The notes: a model not told the origin generated them from the letters alone. Positions 1-8,159 are shown, counted from the stretch's first letter. The stretch: DNA of 64,000 nucleotides from Prolixibacteraceae bacterium (GCA_028683385.1 JAQUIJ010000007.1:62001-126000); one strand, 5' to 3'. A program made the numbers and translations.

Positions 1-155
1 GAAAAGACTGCCACTCAAAAGATTAAACGTTTTTTGTACAATTAGCCACAGAGGCACGAGGACGAATTTAAAGAAACACCACACTCCCACCTTAACTTTC
101 AGGCAATAAATCAATACCTGTCAACTATAGCGGAAAGCAAGACGGCAGCTTGAAG

Positions 156-386
156 TTAGCGGTTGGTTGTTCTTATATCTTCATCATTTGCATATTCCAG
201 AATGTCGCCAGGCTGACACTCTAAAGCAACACATATAGCTTCTAAGGTGCTAAAACGGATTGCTTTTGCTTTTCCGGTTTTTAAAATGGAAAGATTCGAT
301 AGCGTCAATTCCACTTTTTCGGAAAGTTCGTTTAACGACATTTTCCGCTTTGCCATCATTACATCTAAGTTCACAATTATAGGCAT
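156..386 (-). CDS. XRE-family (YozG-like) transcriptional regulator
   Basis: A 76-residue protein that is almost entirely one helix-turn-helix domain (about residues 4-65), with the motif LSNLSILKTGKAKAIRF in the recognition region followed by STLEAICVALECQPGDILEY, the usual end of small Cro/CI-like YozG regulators. It should bind DNA as a dimer. Its start lies 3 bp after the stop of the upstream DUF2975 gene on the same strand, so the two are almost certainly co-transcribed. A DUF2975 membrane protein paired with a YozG-like regulator is a recurrent arrangement in Firmicutes and Bacteroidota. The usual reading is that the regulator controls the pair; the signal is not known. Family assignment is firm, function is not. 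Confidence 0.88.
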   Translation of the reverse strand: MPIIVNLDVMMAKRKMSLNELSEKVELTLSNLSILKTGKAKAIRFSTLEAICVALECQPGDILEYANDEDIRTTNR

Positions 387-389
387 GGC

Positions 390-926
390 TTATACGGTTA
401 GGTCGTTTTCGTTTTGAATTTCAACTCCTCTTGAAAAAATAGTCGCAATAACATAGATTACAGCTGCCATTAAAATATAAGCCTGACTGTCAGCCCAAAA
501 CTGGTTTAGCATGTCGATTTCAAATCCATAATGCTGTATACTTTTGGCTGTTTGTTGCCCTAGGTAACTTATGAGTCCTATGGATAGCGTGTAGTAACTA
601 ATGTTTTTAATCTGACCGGCAACATAGGTGTCGAATGGTTTTGACAAATTAAGTTTGTTTAAAAGCATAATGACAACGTAGAATAGGCATGCCTTCAAAA
701 TAGAAATGAACAGTATAAAACTATACATACTGAAAAATACCCATTTGTTAAGATTATACATTTGACTTAAGTCCAACTTTTGATATAAGTTTTGGACAAA
801 TTCAGGTTTGTACAAACTGAAAATAAAATTGACAATCAAACCTCCTGCTTCAATGCACAAGCCAACGAAGATAATCCAGGCAACAATGTGCAGGCCTTTA
901 AATACGAAGTTGTTTTTTTGTGACAT
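390..926 (-). CDS. DUF2975 domain membrane protein
   Basis: About 178 residues counted from the ATG at 924-926, which begins MSQKNNFVF. A longer open frame continues upstream to 1031, but those residues are asparagine/phenylalanine-rich and lie in AT-rich spacer, so the internal start is preferred. Four hydrophobic segments alternate with short polar loops, the usual DUF2975 pattern, and the second loop carries KLDLSQMYNLNKWVFF. It is an inner-membrane protein of unknown biochemical role. The XRE regulator gene follows after 3 bp, forming the familiar DUF2975/XRE unit. Membrane topology is seen in the sequence; any regulatory role for the pair is inferred. Confidence 0.75.
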   Translation of the reverse strand: MSQKNNFVFKGLHIVAWIIFVGLCIEAGGLIVNFIFSLYKPEFVQNLYQKLDLSQMYNLNKWVFFSMYSFILFISILKACLFYVVIMLLNKLNLSKPFDTYVAGQIKNISYYTLSIGLISYLGQQTAKSIQHYGFEIDMLNQFWADSQAYILMAAVIYVIATIFSRGVEIQNENDLTV

Positions 927-1138
927 ATTTTTAAAGTTAAAGTTATGCCGCAAATATAATTTATATTTATTGAAAAACAATAAAAATACATTATAATTCA
1001 AAATATATTTATTGCAACTAAAACAATCCAAATAGAATTCTTTTCAATAATTTGAATGAGTTAATATGATATTTGTGAGTTGAGACGCAACGTCGTCGGA
1101 CTTTTAGTCGTTGTCGTGGCATTCCGGCAATGTGGAAT

Positions 1139-1675
1139 TTACTCTTTGCGGTCAACAGGTTCCCATAGTTCTATCTTGTTGCCTTCTGTGTCCATGATAT
1201 GTACAAATTTCCCATAGTCGTAGGTCGCAATGCTGTCAAGTATGGTTACTCCGTTTTCTTTGAGTTTGTTCACAAGTCCCTCTATATTCTGAACCCGGTA
1301 ATTAATCATAAATTCCTTTTTAGACGGGGAAAAATATTCATCTCCTTTTTTGAAAGGACTCCATTGAAGAGAGTTAATCTCGTCAGGTTTATTAATGTCT
1401 CTGGATTCAAAACTCGACGAACCCCATTCATTGATTTCAAGCCCTAAATTTTTGGTATACCATTCTTTTGTTACCTGCGAATTTTCTGAATAAAAGAAAA
1501 TACCTCCAATTCCTGTCACCTTTGGTGTTGTATCAACAGGTGAAGTAGAGTTGTCTGTTTGATTTTTGTTGTCTTTCATATTTTTTGTTTTTGTTGTTGA
1601 AACACAGCTTGCAAAAAGTGTTACAAGTGAAATTATTGGCAATAATATTTTCGTCCAGTTTTGTTTTCTATTCAT
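1139..1675 (-). CDS. VOC (glyoxalase-like) lipoprotein
   Basis: About 178 residues from the ATG at 1673-1675 (MNRKQNWTK). The N-terminus is a lipoprotein signal ending LVTLFASC, with Cys24 as the lipidation site. The remainder is one glyoxalase/bleomycin-resistance (VOC) module, recognised by the start IGGIFFYSEN, the pattern EWYTKNLGLEIN, and the end IMDTEGNKIELWEP, where the Glu is a typical metal ligand. VOC proteins bind metals and act as lyases, dioxygenases or sequestration proteins; the substrate cannot be told here. An exported lipid-anchored VOC protein is less common than a cytosolic one. The start lies 4 bp past the upstream methyltransferase stop on the same strand, suggesting one transcript. 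Confidence 0.8.
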   Translation of the reverse strand: MNRKQNWTKILLPIISLVTLFASCVSTTKTKNMKDNKNQTDNSTSPVDTTPKVTGIGGIFFYSENSQVTKEWYTKNLGLEINEWGSSSFESRDINKPDEINSLQWSPFKKGDEYFSPSKKEFMINYRVQNIEGLVNKLKENGVTILDSIATYDYGKFVHIMDTEGNKIELWEPVDRKE

Positions 1676-1679
1676 AACA

Positions 1680-2309
1680 TCAAATCGTTTGTAATTTTCT
1701 GAAACAGCAAAAAACAAAGTTTTGAATTGTGTCAAATGGTGTTTTGTGGTCAACTGTAATGCACTTAATTTTCTCAAAAAACATGCTCATACGTTCGGTC
1801 ATGGTCGTTTCCGAATATTGTTTGATTTCAATTCCGCTACATTTTGTTGGACCTTGTTCCGAAAATGTACCAATTACCAATATACCTGTCGAATTAATAT
1901 GCTGTTGAGCGGTTTCGATGTAATTTGAAATCTCCTGTTCGTCTGTCAAGAAATGAAATGCTGCCCGGTCGTGCCAGAAGTGGTATTTCTCAGTTGGGCT
2001 AAAAGTTGATACGTCTGCAATAATCCATTTTACACTTTCAGCCTTTGCACCAAGTCGTTGTTTTGCCCTAACAATTGCGGCTTCCGAAATATCCAGAACT
2101 GTAATATCCAGATACCCCATGGCAAGCAAATGGTCAACCAAGAAGCTGTCGCCGCCACCAATATCAATGATTTTTGCACTGGTCGGCACGTCGAAATGTT
2201 TGAAAAAATCTAATGAAGTTCCAGGTGTTGGTTGAAACCAACTAACTTCGTTAAGTTGTTTCGTTCGATAGATTTCCTCCCAATGTTTCTTCCTGTCAAA
2301 ATTCTCCAT
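1680..2309 (-). CDS. Class I SAM-dependent methyltransferase
   Basis: A 209-residue Rossmann-fold methyltransferase. Motif I is IDIGGGDS at residues 48-55, which binds S-adenosylmethionine. The acidic end of strand 2 is VLDIS (71-75), and WHDRAAFHFL (112-121) is the motif IV region. The N-terminal HWEEIYRTKQLNEVSWFQPTP is shared by a group of small uncharacterised bacterial methyltransferases. Length is complete for the family. It is expected to be cytosolic; the methyl acceptor is unknown. It directly precedes the VOC lipoprotein gene in the same orientation. Family is secure; no substrate can be assigned. Confidence 0.88.
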   Translation of the reverse strand: MENFDRKKHWEEIYRTKQLNEVSWFQPTPGTSLDFFKHFDVPTSAKIIDIGGGDSFLVDHLLAMGYLDITVLDISEAAIVRAKQRLGAKAESVKWIIADVSTFSPTEKYHFWHDRAAFHFLTDEQEISNYIETAQQHINSTGILVIGTFSEQGPTKCSGIEIKQYSETTMTERMSMFFEKIKCITVDHKTPFDTIQNFVFCCFRKLQTI

Positions 2310-2485
2310 TTTCTATTTGGTGCTAAATTGTTGAAATGTCAATTTCTTTGTAGTATCAGAATATCAGCCGATCGCTGGCAATTTTCTGTCGAACTTGAAC
2401 ACCATTGCCACGAGCCGAAAACTTCCAATTTTGCTCGAAAACAGCAGTTGATATGTCATTTTTTTCATGCAGATCGTTGTATATT

Positions 2486-2908
2486 CTATTCTGTAAATCC
2501 ATTCCTTTGCATTCGTTCACCATTAATAAACAAAGCCATTCCTGTCTTCATTCGCCTGAAATTTTCTTTTTCATAAAACTTTTCCTTTCCGGGAGAAGCA
2601 TATAAAATAAAATTGCAATTCGGGATTTTTTCAGCAAGGGTTTGAATGATCAATTTACCTATTCCTTTTCCCTGGCAGTTTGGAAGTACGGCAACATCAT
2701 AAATAGCAGCTTGATATTCTCCATCGGATATAGCTCTGCCAAAACCTACCAGATTTTCTTCATCGAACACAAATACAACGATATAACTATTACTAAAAGC
2801 CCGTTTGTGAATCTCGGGCGTATAATAAGCCATGCCAACTTTTTGAAGTATGTCAACTACTAAGTCCCAATTAATATTTGCCGTATCAAGTTGTAGTCGT
2901 AAGTTCAT
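2486..2908 (-). CDS. GNAT-family N-acetyltransferase
   Basis: A 140-residue single-domain GNAT acetyltransferase. The acetyl-CoA pyrophosphate-binding signature is QGKGIG at residues 79-84, in the context YDVAVLPNCQ. A preceding strand VGFGRAISD and a later FYEKENFRRM complete the usual core. Length and domain order are normal. These enzymes transfer acetyl groups from acetyl-CoA to amines on small molecules or proteins, and nothing here identifies the acceptor. It lies on the minus strand, 176 bp downstream of the methyltransferase start and with its own spacer from the ABC genes, so it may be a single-gene unit. Confidence 0.88.
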   Translation of the reverse strand: MNLRLQLDTANINWDLVVDILQKVGMAYYTPEIHKRAFSNSYIVVFVFDEENLVGFGRAISDGEYQAAIYDVAVLPNCQGKGIGKLIIQTLAEKIPNCNFILYASPGKEKFYEKENFRRMKTGMALFINGERMQRNGFTE

Positions 2909-2987
2909 CGGTACAAGTTTTTATAATTCTCTAAATAAAGCCAGAAAAACTGTTTGTTCAGTTTGCTCGCTATCAGCGATTCGTGCT

Positions 2988-3674
2988 TCATTCAATCAAT
3001 TCAGTTATTAATTCAACATTTTTATTCTCGATCGATTCAAATAATTTCCGCTCAAATTCGGCAAAATCGTGCTTTCCTTTACTGTAGCTAATTGTTCCTT
3101 TTTCAAGATAATGGATGTAATCGCACAAATTTGTCAGAGTCTCAATAATATGCGAGGTTATTATTATCGTTTTCCCTTTATCTTTCAGCCGTAATAATAT
3201 TGAACGAATAATCCGGCATGTTTCAATGTCCAGTCCATTAAATGGTTCGTCCAAAATCATAATTGGCTTATCCTGTTTCAAAATGCCCATTAACGCCAGT
3301 TTTTTCTTCATCCCGGTTGAATACCCGTCTACGATTTGGTCAAGTGGAAGTGAAAATAATCCGTTCCATTTATCCGAATCAAATGTTTCGTTTTTGAACA
3401 AACTAAGATACTCTCTGCCTGTGATATTCGAATAGAAGAAATTCTCAGTCACTAAATAGGATATGTCTTTCTTGGTCAGATTTTTTCCTTCAGAACTTAT
3501 TATCCCTGAATCGATCTTAATTAACCCATATATTGAATTTAAAAGGGTTGTTTTTCCTGCGCCGTTTAGTCCAACAATTCCATGAATATTATTTTCAGAA
3601 AGAGAAAGGCAAAGTGAATTAAGGACTTTTGACTTTTTATCGTAAGAGAAACTTAGATCTTTAATTGTAATCAT
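2988..3674 (-). CDS. ABC transporter ATP-binding protein
   Basis: A 228-residue ABC ATPase with Walker A GLNGAGKTT (35-43), signature motif YSTGMKKKL (118-126) and Walker B IMILDEP (138-144), followed by the switch His in ITSHI. The YSTGMKKKL variant and small size fit the exporter-type ATPases (CcmA/NatA-like) that pair with a separate membrane subunit. Its start overlaps the 3' end of the permease gene by 14 bp, so the two are translationally coupled and should form one transporter. The cargo is unknown; related two-gene systems export antimicrobial peptides, Na+ or lipids. Confidence 0.92.
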   Translation of the reverse strand: MITIKDLSFSYDKKSKVLNSLCLSLSENNIHGIVGLNGAGKTTLLNSIYGLIKIDSGIISSEGKNLTKKDISYLVTENFFYSNITGREYLSLFKNETFDSDKWNGLFSLPLDQIVDGYSTGMKKKLALMGILKQDKPIMILDEPFNGLDIETCRIIRSILLRLKDKGKTIIITSHIIETLTNLCDYIHYLEKGTISYSKGKHDFAEFERKLFESIENKNVELITELIE

Positions 3675-4608
3675 TCAGGTAAATATTTAGATTCTCTTTT
3701 GATTTGAAAAAGAACCGGATGGATAATAACCAAACCACAGGTAAAAATACAGGAATAATCCCACCAATTGCACCAATAATTCCAAAGATTTGAGCCGATG
3801 TGGATTTGCAATTTGGTTCGTAAAAAGCATATTTGGTTAGGATCAAATAAATGTAGAGCGAGATAAAGATAAAATACTCAATGACAGGGATATACCAGAT
3901 TTCGGGATGAAAAACCAAAAATGCAGCGATTAAAGGTATGGATAGAATTGAGAACATTGCGATTTGCATTTTGATTTTATGAAATAAGAATTGGCTCGTT
4001 CCCATTTCGTAAGCAATAATCATCTGATAAGGCTCTCCTTTTTCGTAAAAACTGAACGGAATTACGCCAAGAATAAACAATACAACCGGCACGCTTCCGA
4101 TAGAGAAAGATGTACCTAATCCAATCATCCAAAGCGGGATCAGAATGAATAAGGTTTGTCTTACTCCTCCTTTCCATTCAAAGCATTTCGCCGGAATCAG
4201 TTGTTGAAGCCTGGTGTTAAGGTTACGCTGTTTCGACTTTAAATCCAGATGAATGATCAGATAGATTGCCGATATTAAAAGGAGTAAAGGAATCCATTGG
4301 AAATGAAAAATTAGAAAAGCCATTGGGATTGATGCCAGTATCAGATATTCAACAAAGCAGATTCGTTTATAGCGATCAAAATTAGCTTTTAAGAACAATT
4401 TGTCCTGTCGTTTCGCCTGTACCATGAATAGAAAAAGGCTGGTTATGCCGGTAACATAGTAAGAGTCTGGGGCTTTCGATGTTTCAATGAATAATACAAA
4501 TACGATAAATGCTATTAATCCAAGTAGAAAGATTATTCGAATCAATCCAATACCTATCATTCCCCGATAGAATTGCTTTAGCCTTATTTTAACAAATGCT
4601 TCAATCAT
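3661..4608 (-). CDS. ABC transporter membrane subunit
   Basis: A 315-residue polytopic membrane protein with about eight hydrophobic segments, including GLIAFIVFVLFIET near the start and IPVFLPVVWLLSIRFFF near the end. It has no recognisable catalytic domain. It overlaps the downstream ATPase gene by 14 bp on the same strand, which is the main evidence that it is the transport channel of that ABC system. The protein starts at ATG (4606-4608). Upstream is a MITE-like repeat (4629-4773), whose flank may hold the promoter. The transported substrate cannot be inferred from the sequence. Confidence 0.8.
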   Translation of the reverse strand: MIEAFVKIRLKQFYRGMIGIGLIRIIFLLGLIAFIVFVLFIETSKAPDSYYVTGITSLFLFMVQAKRQDKLFLKANFDRYKRICFVEYLILASIPMAFLIFHFQWIPLLLLISAIYLIIHLDLKSKQRNLNTRLQQLIPAKCFEWKGGVRQTLFILIPLWMIGLGTSFSIGSVPVVLFILGVIPFSFYEKGEPYQMIIAYEMGTSQFLFHKIKMQIAMFSILSIPLIAAFLVFHPEIWYIPVIEYFIFISLYIYLILTKYAFYEPNCKSTSAQIFGIIGAIGGIIPVFLPVVWLLSIRFFFKSKENLNIYLNDYN

Positions 4609-4628
4609 TTAGATTACTAGTTAATGAA

Positions 4629-4773
4629 ATAATGTCGTATATATTATTGGTCAAAATCTTGACTCACCCCAAAGCCCAGAGTACTCGCGGCTCTGCCCCT
4701 CTCTACAAGTAGAGAGGGGAAAAGCACTCCGCAAGGAGGGCTCGGGGTGAGTGAATTTAAAATGCGACATTAT
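4629..4773. repeat. MITE-like palindromic repeat, copy A
   Basis: About 145 bp bounded by the perfect 9-bp inverted ends ATAATGTCG (4629-4637) and CGACATTAT (4765-4773). Inside are a second inverted pair CTCACCCC/GGGGTGAG (4663-4670, 4744-4751) and a central hairpin CCCCTCTCTAC-AA-GTAGAGAGGGG (4696-4719). A second, inverted copy sits at 52311-52449 and shares both the core and the flanking ends. It has no coding capacity. Small size, terminal inverted repeats and dispersed copies fit a non-autonomous element mobilised in trans, or a REP-type repeat. Confidence 0.75.
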
Positions 4774-4859
4774 ATTGGTCTAATTACTAATTTCTGTTTA
4801 TTCTTTCTTTATATCGTTGAAAAATTCATCTTTAAGCTCGTGTTATTGATTTTCTGCCT

Positions 4860-6017
4860 TCATTTTGTTCCGTCATTTTCTACTTGTGTTTTAAGCGTCA
4901 GTTTAAGAAAGATGAATCCAATTGTTCCTGCAATAAATGAAGCGATAAGAATTGCAATTTTTGAATTGTTTACGATTTCAGTATCGTCAAAAGCAAGAAG
5001 TGTAATGAAGATCGACATTGTAAAACCAATACCAGCTAAAAATCCTGCGCCAATAATGTGTTTCCATTTCAAGTCGCTCGGTAATGCACAAAGTCCTAAG
5101 CCAACACCAATAAATGAAAATAGGAAAATGCCTAAAGGTTTTCCGATTAATAGACCTGCAATAATACCTAAACTATTGGCTTGTCCTAAACCACTTTGCC
5201 AACTGTCGCCAATTGAAATGCAAGTATTAGCTATAGCAAACAAGGGGAGAATTAGAAATGCAACCGGTTTATGTAGTAAATGTTGAAGAATGTAGGAAGG
5301 GGATTTCTCTTCGCCATTACCAAATGGAATGGCTAAAGCCAATAAAACTCCAGTTATCGTTGCGTGAACGCCCGAATGCAACATAAAATACCACATGGCA
5401 ATACCACCAATTAAATAAGGAATTAAATTGTAAACTTTAAGTCGGTTAAGAATAATAAGCAAACCCCAGATGCCCAATGCAATAAACAAATTTGTAAAAA
5501 CGATTGTGGTTGTGTAGAAAATTGCAATGATCAGAATTGCTCCAAGATCGTCAACTATTGCCACAGCCAGCAAGAATATTTTTAGTGAAGCTGGAACTCG
5601 ATTACCCAGAAGTGATAAAATTCCTACAGCAAAAGCAATATCTGTTGCCATTGGAATACCCGCCCCTGCTTGAGTAGCCGTTCCGAAGTTGAGTACTAAA
5701 AATATTCCCGCGGGAATAAGCATACCGCCCAATGCTCCAACAATTGGCAACGAAGCATTTTTTATGTCGGAAAGCTCTCCTTTGTATATTTCACGTTCTA
5801 ATTCCAACCCAATGAGCAAAAAAAAGATAGTCATCAATCCATCATTAATCCAATGAACAACACTATGGCCGCCCAGATTAAAATGCCAAAAATTGATATA
5901 GTTTGTTTGCCAGGCGGAGTTTGCAAGAACAAGAGAAAGAACAGTTACAAAAACTAAAATTAGTCCACCCGCCCTTTCGCTGTCAAAAAATTCTTTGTAT
6001 AGTTTTGTTAATTTCAT
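4860..6017 (-). CDS. nhaA: Na+/H+ antiporter NhaA
   Basis: A 385-residue inner-membrane protein of the normal NhaA length with about 12 hydrophobic segments. The functional aspartates are present: ATDIAFA with Asp126 (equivalent to E. coli Asp133) and VDDLGAI with Asp156/Asp157 (equivalent to Asp163/164), the pair that binds Na+ and H+. The N-terminal FFDSERAGGLILV and the pH-sensing loop LELEREIYKGEL are also characteristic. NhaA exchanges two external protons for one internal Na+ or Li+ and handles salt and alkaline stress. No obvious operon partner; a MITE-like repeat lies just downstream of its stop. Assignment is secure. Confidence 0.96.
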   Translation of the reverse strand: MKLTKLYKEFFDSERAGGLILVFVTVLSLVLANSAWQTNYINFWHFNLGGHSVVHWINDGLMTIFFLLIGLELEREIYKGELSDIKNASLPIVGALGGMLIPAGIFLVLNFGTATQAGAGIPMATDIAFAVGILSLLGNRVPASLKIFLLAVAIVDDLGAILIIAIFYTTTIVFTNLFIALGIWGLLIILNRLKVYNLIPYLIGGIAMWYFMLHSGVHATITGVLLALAIPFGNGEEKSPSYILQHLLHKPVAFLILPLFAIANTCISIGDSWQSGLGQANSLGIIAGLLIGKPLGIFLFSFIGVGLGLCALPSDLKWKHIIGAGFLAGIGFTMSIFITLLAFDDTEIVNNSKIAILIASFIAGTIGFIFLKLTLKTQVENDGTK

Positions 6018-6325
6018 TCGTATAAAATGTTTTTGCTTTGTTGAAAATTAAAACGTACTCATGGAATTGAGCTTGCGAAATCCGCGAAGCGAATAGCCAT
6101 TTATACATTTGCGGTTTGTATGAGCATTTGCTCTTATGGCTATTTCATCCTGTATATCTGCTAGTTCTATGTTTATTGTAAATGCCGCCTACGTTCCGAA
6201 ACTACATGCAGAGTTGAACTTCCCCGAAGTATGGCTTCTCAAATTTATTACTTTTCTTTTCGACGAAGAAACCAAACCCGACTTGCCGGTCATTTTGATG
6301 TTAATGGCTGACCTTGTTTTTTGGG
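6018..6325. other. Gene-free spacer with a copy of the shared motif
   Basis: This 308-bp stretch between the nhaA start and the ABM-domain gene has no convincing coding frame. At 6196-6225 it holds a degenerate copy (CCGAAACTACATGCAGAG) of a motif also found near 7299 and 8013. The rest looks like decayed sequence; no transposase or RNA gene is recognisable. Confidence 0.5.
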
Positions 6326-6877
6326 TTATTTGAAAAGCCATTTCCGTATCAATTTCGTGTAATTTGGCATTATTACAAATATCATAAGAAATACGATTGT
6401 TCCGGAAATCAAAAATGAATTTAAGTAGTGATTATCCGAAAGATTTATACTTTTAAAGATTGGCAATACGATCAATGGAACGAATACAGACAAAGGGAAA
6501 ATTGCTGACCACGTTACCAAATATTGTTTCCAGCGAACAGGAGGTTTGGGTTTCTCATCTTCCGATTCAAAAAGAAAGTCTAATCCAGTTTTGATTCGGT
6601 AATTATCGTCTTTTGTAAAGATTGGAGTTATTTCTTCAATGAGTTGTTTTCTTTCCTTTGATTCCATCCAAATTTTGAGATTTTCGATGGTATCGAATCG
6701 TATAATAACCGTATAATTGAATGTCAAATCAGGAATAGGCCGTATTATTTGCCAGTCGATGTTGCCATCAAAGCTTTTGCTGACAGAGCCAATTTTATTC
6801 AACCAATTTTCATATTCCTTCTGTTTCCCGTCTTTGATGTGATGCGTAATCACAACGGACGCTCCTTTCTTTTCCAT
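6326..6877 (-). CDS. ABM-domain (YgiN-like) membrane protein
   Basis: 183 residues. Residues 1-105 form an antibiotic-biosynthesis-monooxygenase (ABM) ferredoxin-like domain, with the start SVVITHHIKDGKQKEYENWL and the strand NYTVIIRFDTIENLKIWMES. A linker then leads to two transmembrane helices (about 119-142 and 152-172) containing FPLSVFVPLIVLPI and GTIVFLMIFVIM. This ABM-plus-two-helix form is common in Bacteroidota and Proteobacteria. ABM domains act as quinol or haem oxygenases in some proteins, but the key residues differ widely, so no reaction is assigned. It sits in an accessory patchwork next to a short-chain dehydrogenase pseudogene. Confidence 0.85.
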   Translation of the reverse strand: MEKKGASVVITHHIKDGKQKEYENWLNKIGSVSKSFDGNIDWQIIRPIPDLTFNYTVIIRFDTIENLKIWMESKERKQLIEEITPIFTKDDNYRIKTGLDFLFESEDEKPKPPVRWKQYLVTWSAIFPLSVFVPLIVLPIFKSINLSDNHYLNSFLISGTIVFLMIFVIMPNYTKLIRKWLFK

Positions 6878-6882
6878 CTATA

Positions 6883-7297
6883 TTAGTTTTTCTTTGTTTC
6901 GAGTTCTTTTTTCAAAGCATCTTTAGTGGCTTTGTCTATGAATGTTTGTGGAAGCATTGAAATCAAAAAAGTCTGTATGGCATGTGGCCAATAAGGCATA
7001 ATACTTTGCCGACCACACCCCACACTATCTTTAACACCGATTTTGCATACGTATCAGCACTTGGGCGCATAAAAGAAACTGGCTTTTTGTTACTTCAGGT
7101 GTTTACACTACCCTTCAGTAATGAGATTACTTCCATATTCTCAATTTCACGAGTCAATGAAATAGAGAACGCGTTATTATAGGCTTTTGTTCCGGCATAG
7201 ACGGCTAAATATGGTGGTGGCAGAAGCCCTGCATAAGATGAAACATTGAGTATTAAGCCTGGATTTTTTAGAAACTTGTCGAGGGTTTTCGTTAACT
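6883..7297 (-). pseudogene. Short-chain dehydrogenase/reductase pseudogene (C-terminal half)
   Basis: Read on the minus strand from about 7297, the sequence encodes LTKTLDKFLKNPGLILNVSS, then YAGLLPPPYLAVYAGTKAY and SISLTREIENMEVISLLKG. This is the catalytic part of an SDR enzyme, with the active-site Ser and the YxxxK pair (YAGTK). An in-frame TGA follows GSVNT, the frame resumes as SNKKPVSFMRPSADTYAKSV, and a later frameshift is needed to reach the end YWPHAIQTFLISMLPQ and ELETKKN at 6883. The Rossmann NAD(P)-binding half is missing: homology stops at about 7297, next to the repeated motif at 7299. Similarity to beta-ketoacyl/steroid reductases is by eye. The gene is clearly dead. Confidence 0.75.
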
Positions 7298-7298
7298 T

Positions 7299-7328
7299 AG
7301 GAAGCTACACGCAGGGCGGGAGTTTCCC
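7299..7328. repeat. Short repeated motif at the SDR truncation point
   Basis: GGAAGCTACACGCAGGGCGG here resembles GGAAGCTGCATGCAGGAGCG at 8014-8033 and a weaker copy at 6196-6225. It abuts the point where homology to the dehydrogenase pseudogene ends, so it probably marks a recombination junction. The nature of the motif is unknown. Confidence 0.4.
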
Positions 7329-7442
7329 TATGGACTTCCTAACTAAGATTTGCTTTTGTCATCCTCATGAATATCGGAATCTATTTCCTGTCAACGAAGC
7401 AATGAAATCCGGCGGGTATTTTGCTATTGTTATCTGGGATTT

Positions 7443-7958
7443 TTATTTCTCAATTGTAATCGATTTAAATTCTTTTCGATTGATAAACAACTCGTATGTT
7501 ATCATAAAAAAACCTATTGTCACAGAAATATCTGCCATATTTACAATACCGGTATGAAACAAGACAAAATCAAAGTACAAAAAGTCTGTCACAGAACCAT
7601 ATAATATTCTATCATAGATATTTCCAAATCCACCGCCAATAGCAAAACTTATCCCAATAATTAGAAGTTTAGATAAATTATTCCTTTTCATCAAATAATA
7701 AAAAGCATATCCAATTACAATTAATGGTAATACAATCATCAATAATTTGTAGATCGATCTTGGAATTGAATTTCCGAGTCCTAAAAATGCCCCTGTATTC
7801 TCAACCTTGGTAAGAATTAAATACTTACTTATCACATTTATATGAGTGTTATATTCAATTTTTTGTCTGACAATATCCTTTGAAATCTGGTCACAACTAA
7901 TATTTGAAATCAATATAACTATAACGAGAAAATTTCTTAATGCTCTTTTTGCTTTCAT
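7443..7958 (-). CDS. lspA: Signal peptidase II (LspA) paralogue
   Basis: A 171-residue polytopic protein with the LspA active site: GNIYDR (Asp116) and NMADISV (Asp143), the two aspartates that cleave lipoprotein signal peptides after diacylglyceryl transfer. The family motif VENTGAFLGLG (about 52-62) and the early DQISK are also present. Four transmembrane helices are visible, and the length is normal. It lies away from ileS or other lipoprotein-processing genes, between two repeats and next to a toxin-antitoxin pair, so it is probably an accessory paralogue rather than the essential copy. Enzymatic residues are intact; specialised substrates are possible but unproven. Confidence 0.93.
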   Translation of the reverse strand: MKAKRALRNFLVIVILISNISCDQISKDIVRQKIEYNTHINVISKYLILTKVENTGAFLGLGNSIPRSIYKLLMIVLPLIVIGYAFYYLMKRNNLSKLLIIGISFAIGGGFGNIYDRILYGSVTDFLYFDFVLFHTGIVNMADISVTIGFFMITYELFINRKEFKSITIEK

Positions 7959-7989
7959 ATCATTTATTTTTATTGGTCATTTCTGTATT

Positions 7990-8142
7990 GCTACAAGCTT
8001 TGCTGTCTAGTTTGGAAGCTGCATGCAGGAGCGGATTGTGCGTTCCGAGAACTCTGGATCAAACCGAAAAGCCGACCTGAGGGAATGATGCACACCGAAA
8101 ACCACCCCGAGTTCTCGGGGCCGGGTAGCTGAAGTTATGGCG
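7990..8142. repeat. Long imperfect inverted structure, attC-like
   Basis: Between lspA and the antitoxin gene, outer arms around 7990 (GCTACAAGCTTTGCT) and 8128-8142 (AGCTGAAGTTATGGC) are weakly complementary. Inner arms CCGAGAACTC (about 8046) and GAGTTCTCGG (about 8108) are perfectly complementary, and GTGCGTTCC faces GGAATGATGCAC between them. The sequence also contains the shared motif (8014-8033). Size and layered imperfect pairing resemble an integron attC site, but canonical GTTRRRY core boxes are not clear. Confidence 0.4.
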
Positions 8143-8159
8143 TCGTAATTCATTTAACA

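Noticed and set aside
1-45. Possible C-terminal end of a gene (frame ending KRFLYN then stop)
   Set aside because: Only 14 codons are visible and nothing identifies them.
4747-5286. Long plus-strand frame opposite nhaA
   Set aside because: It is antisense to a secure gene and has no family features.
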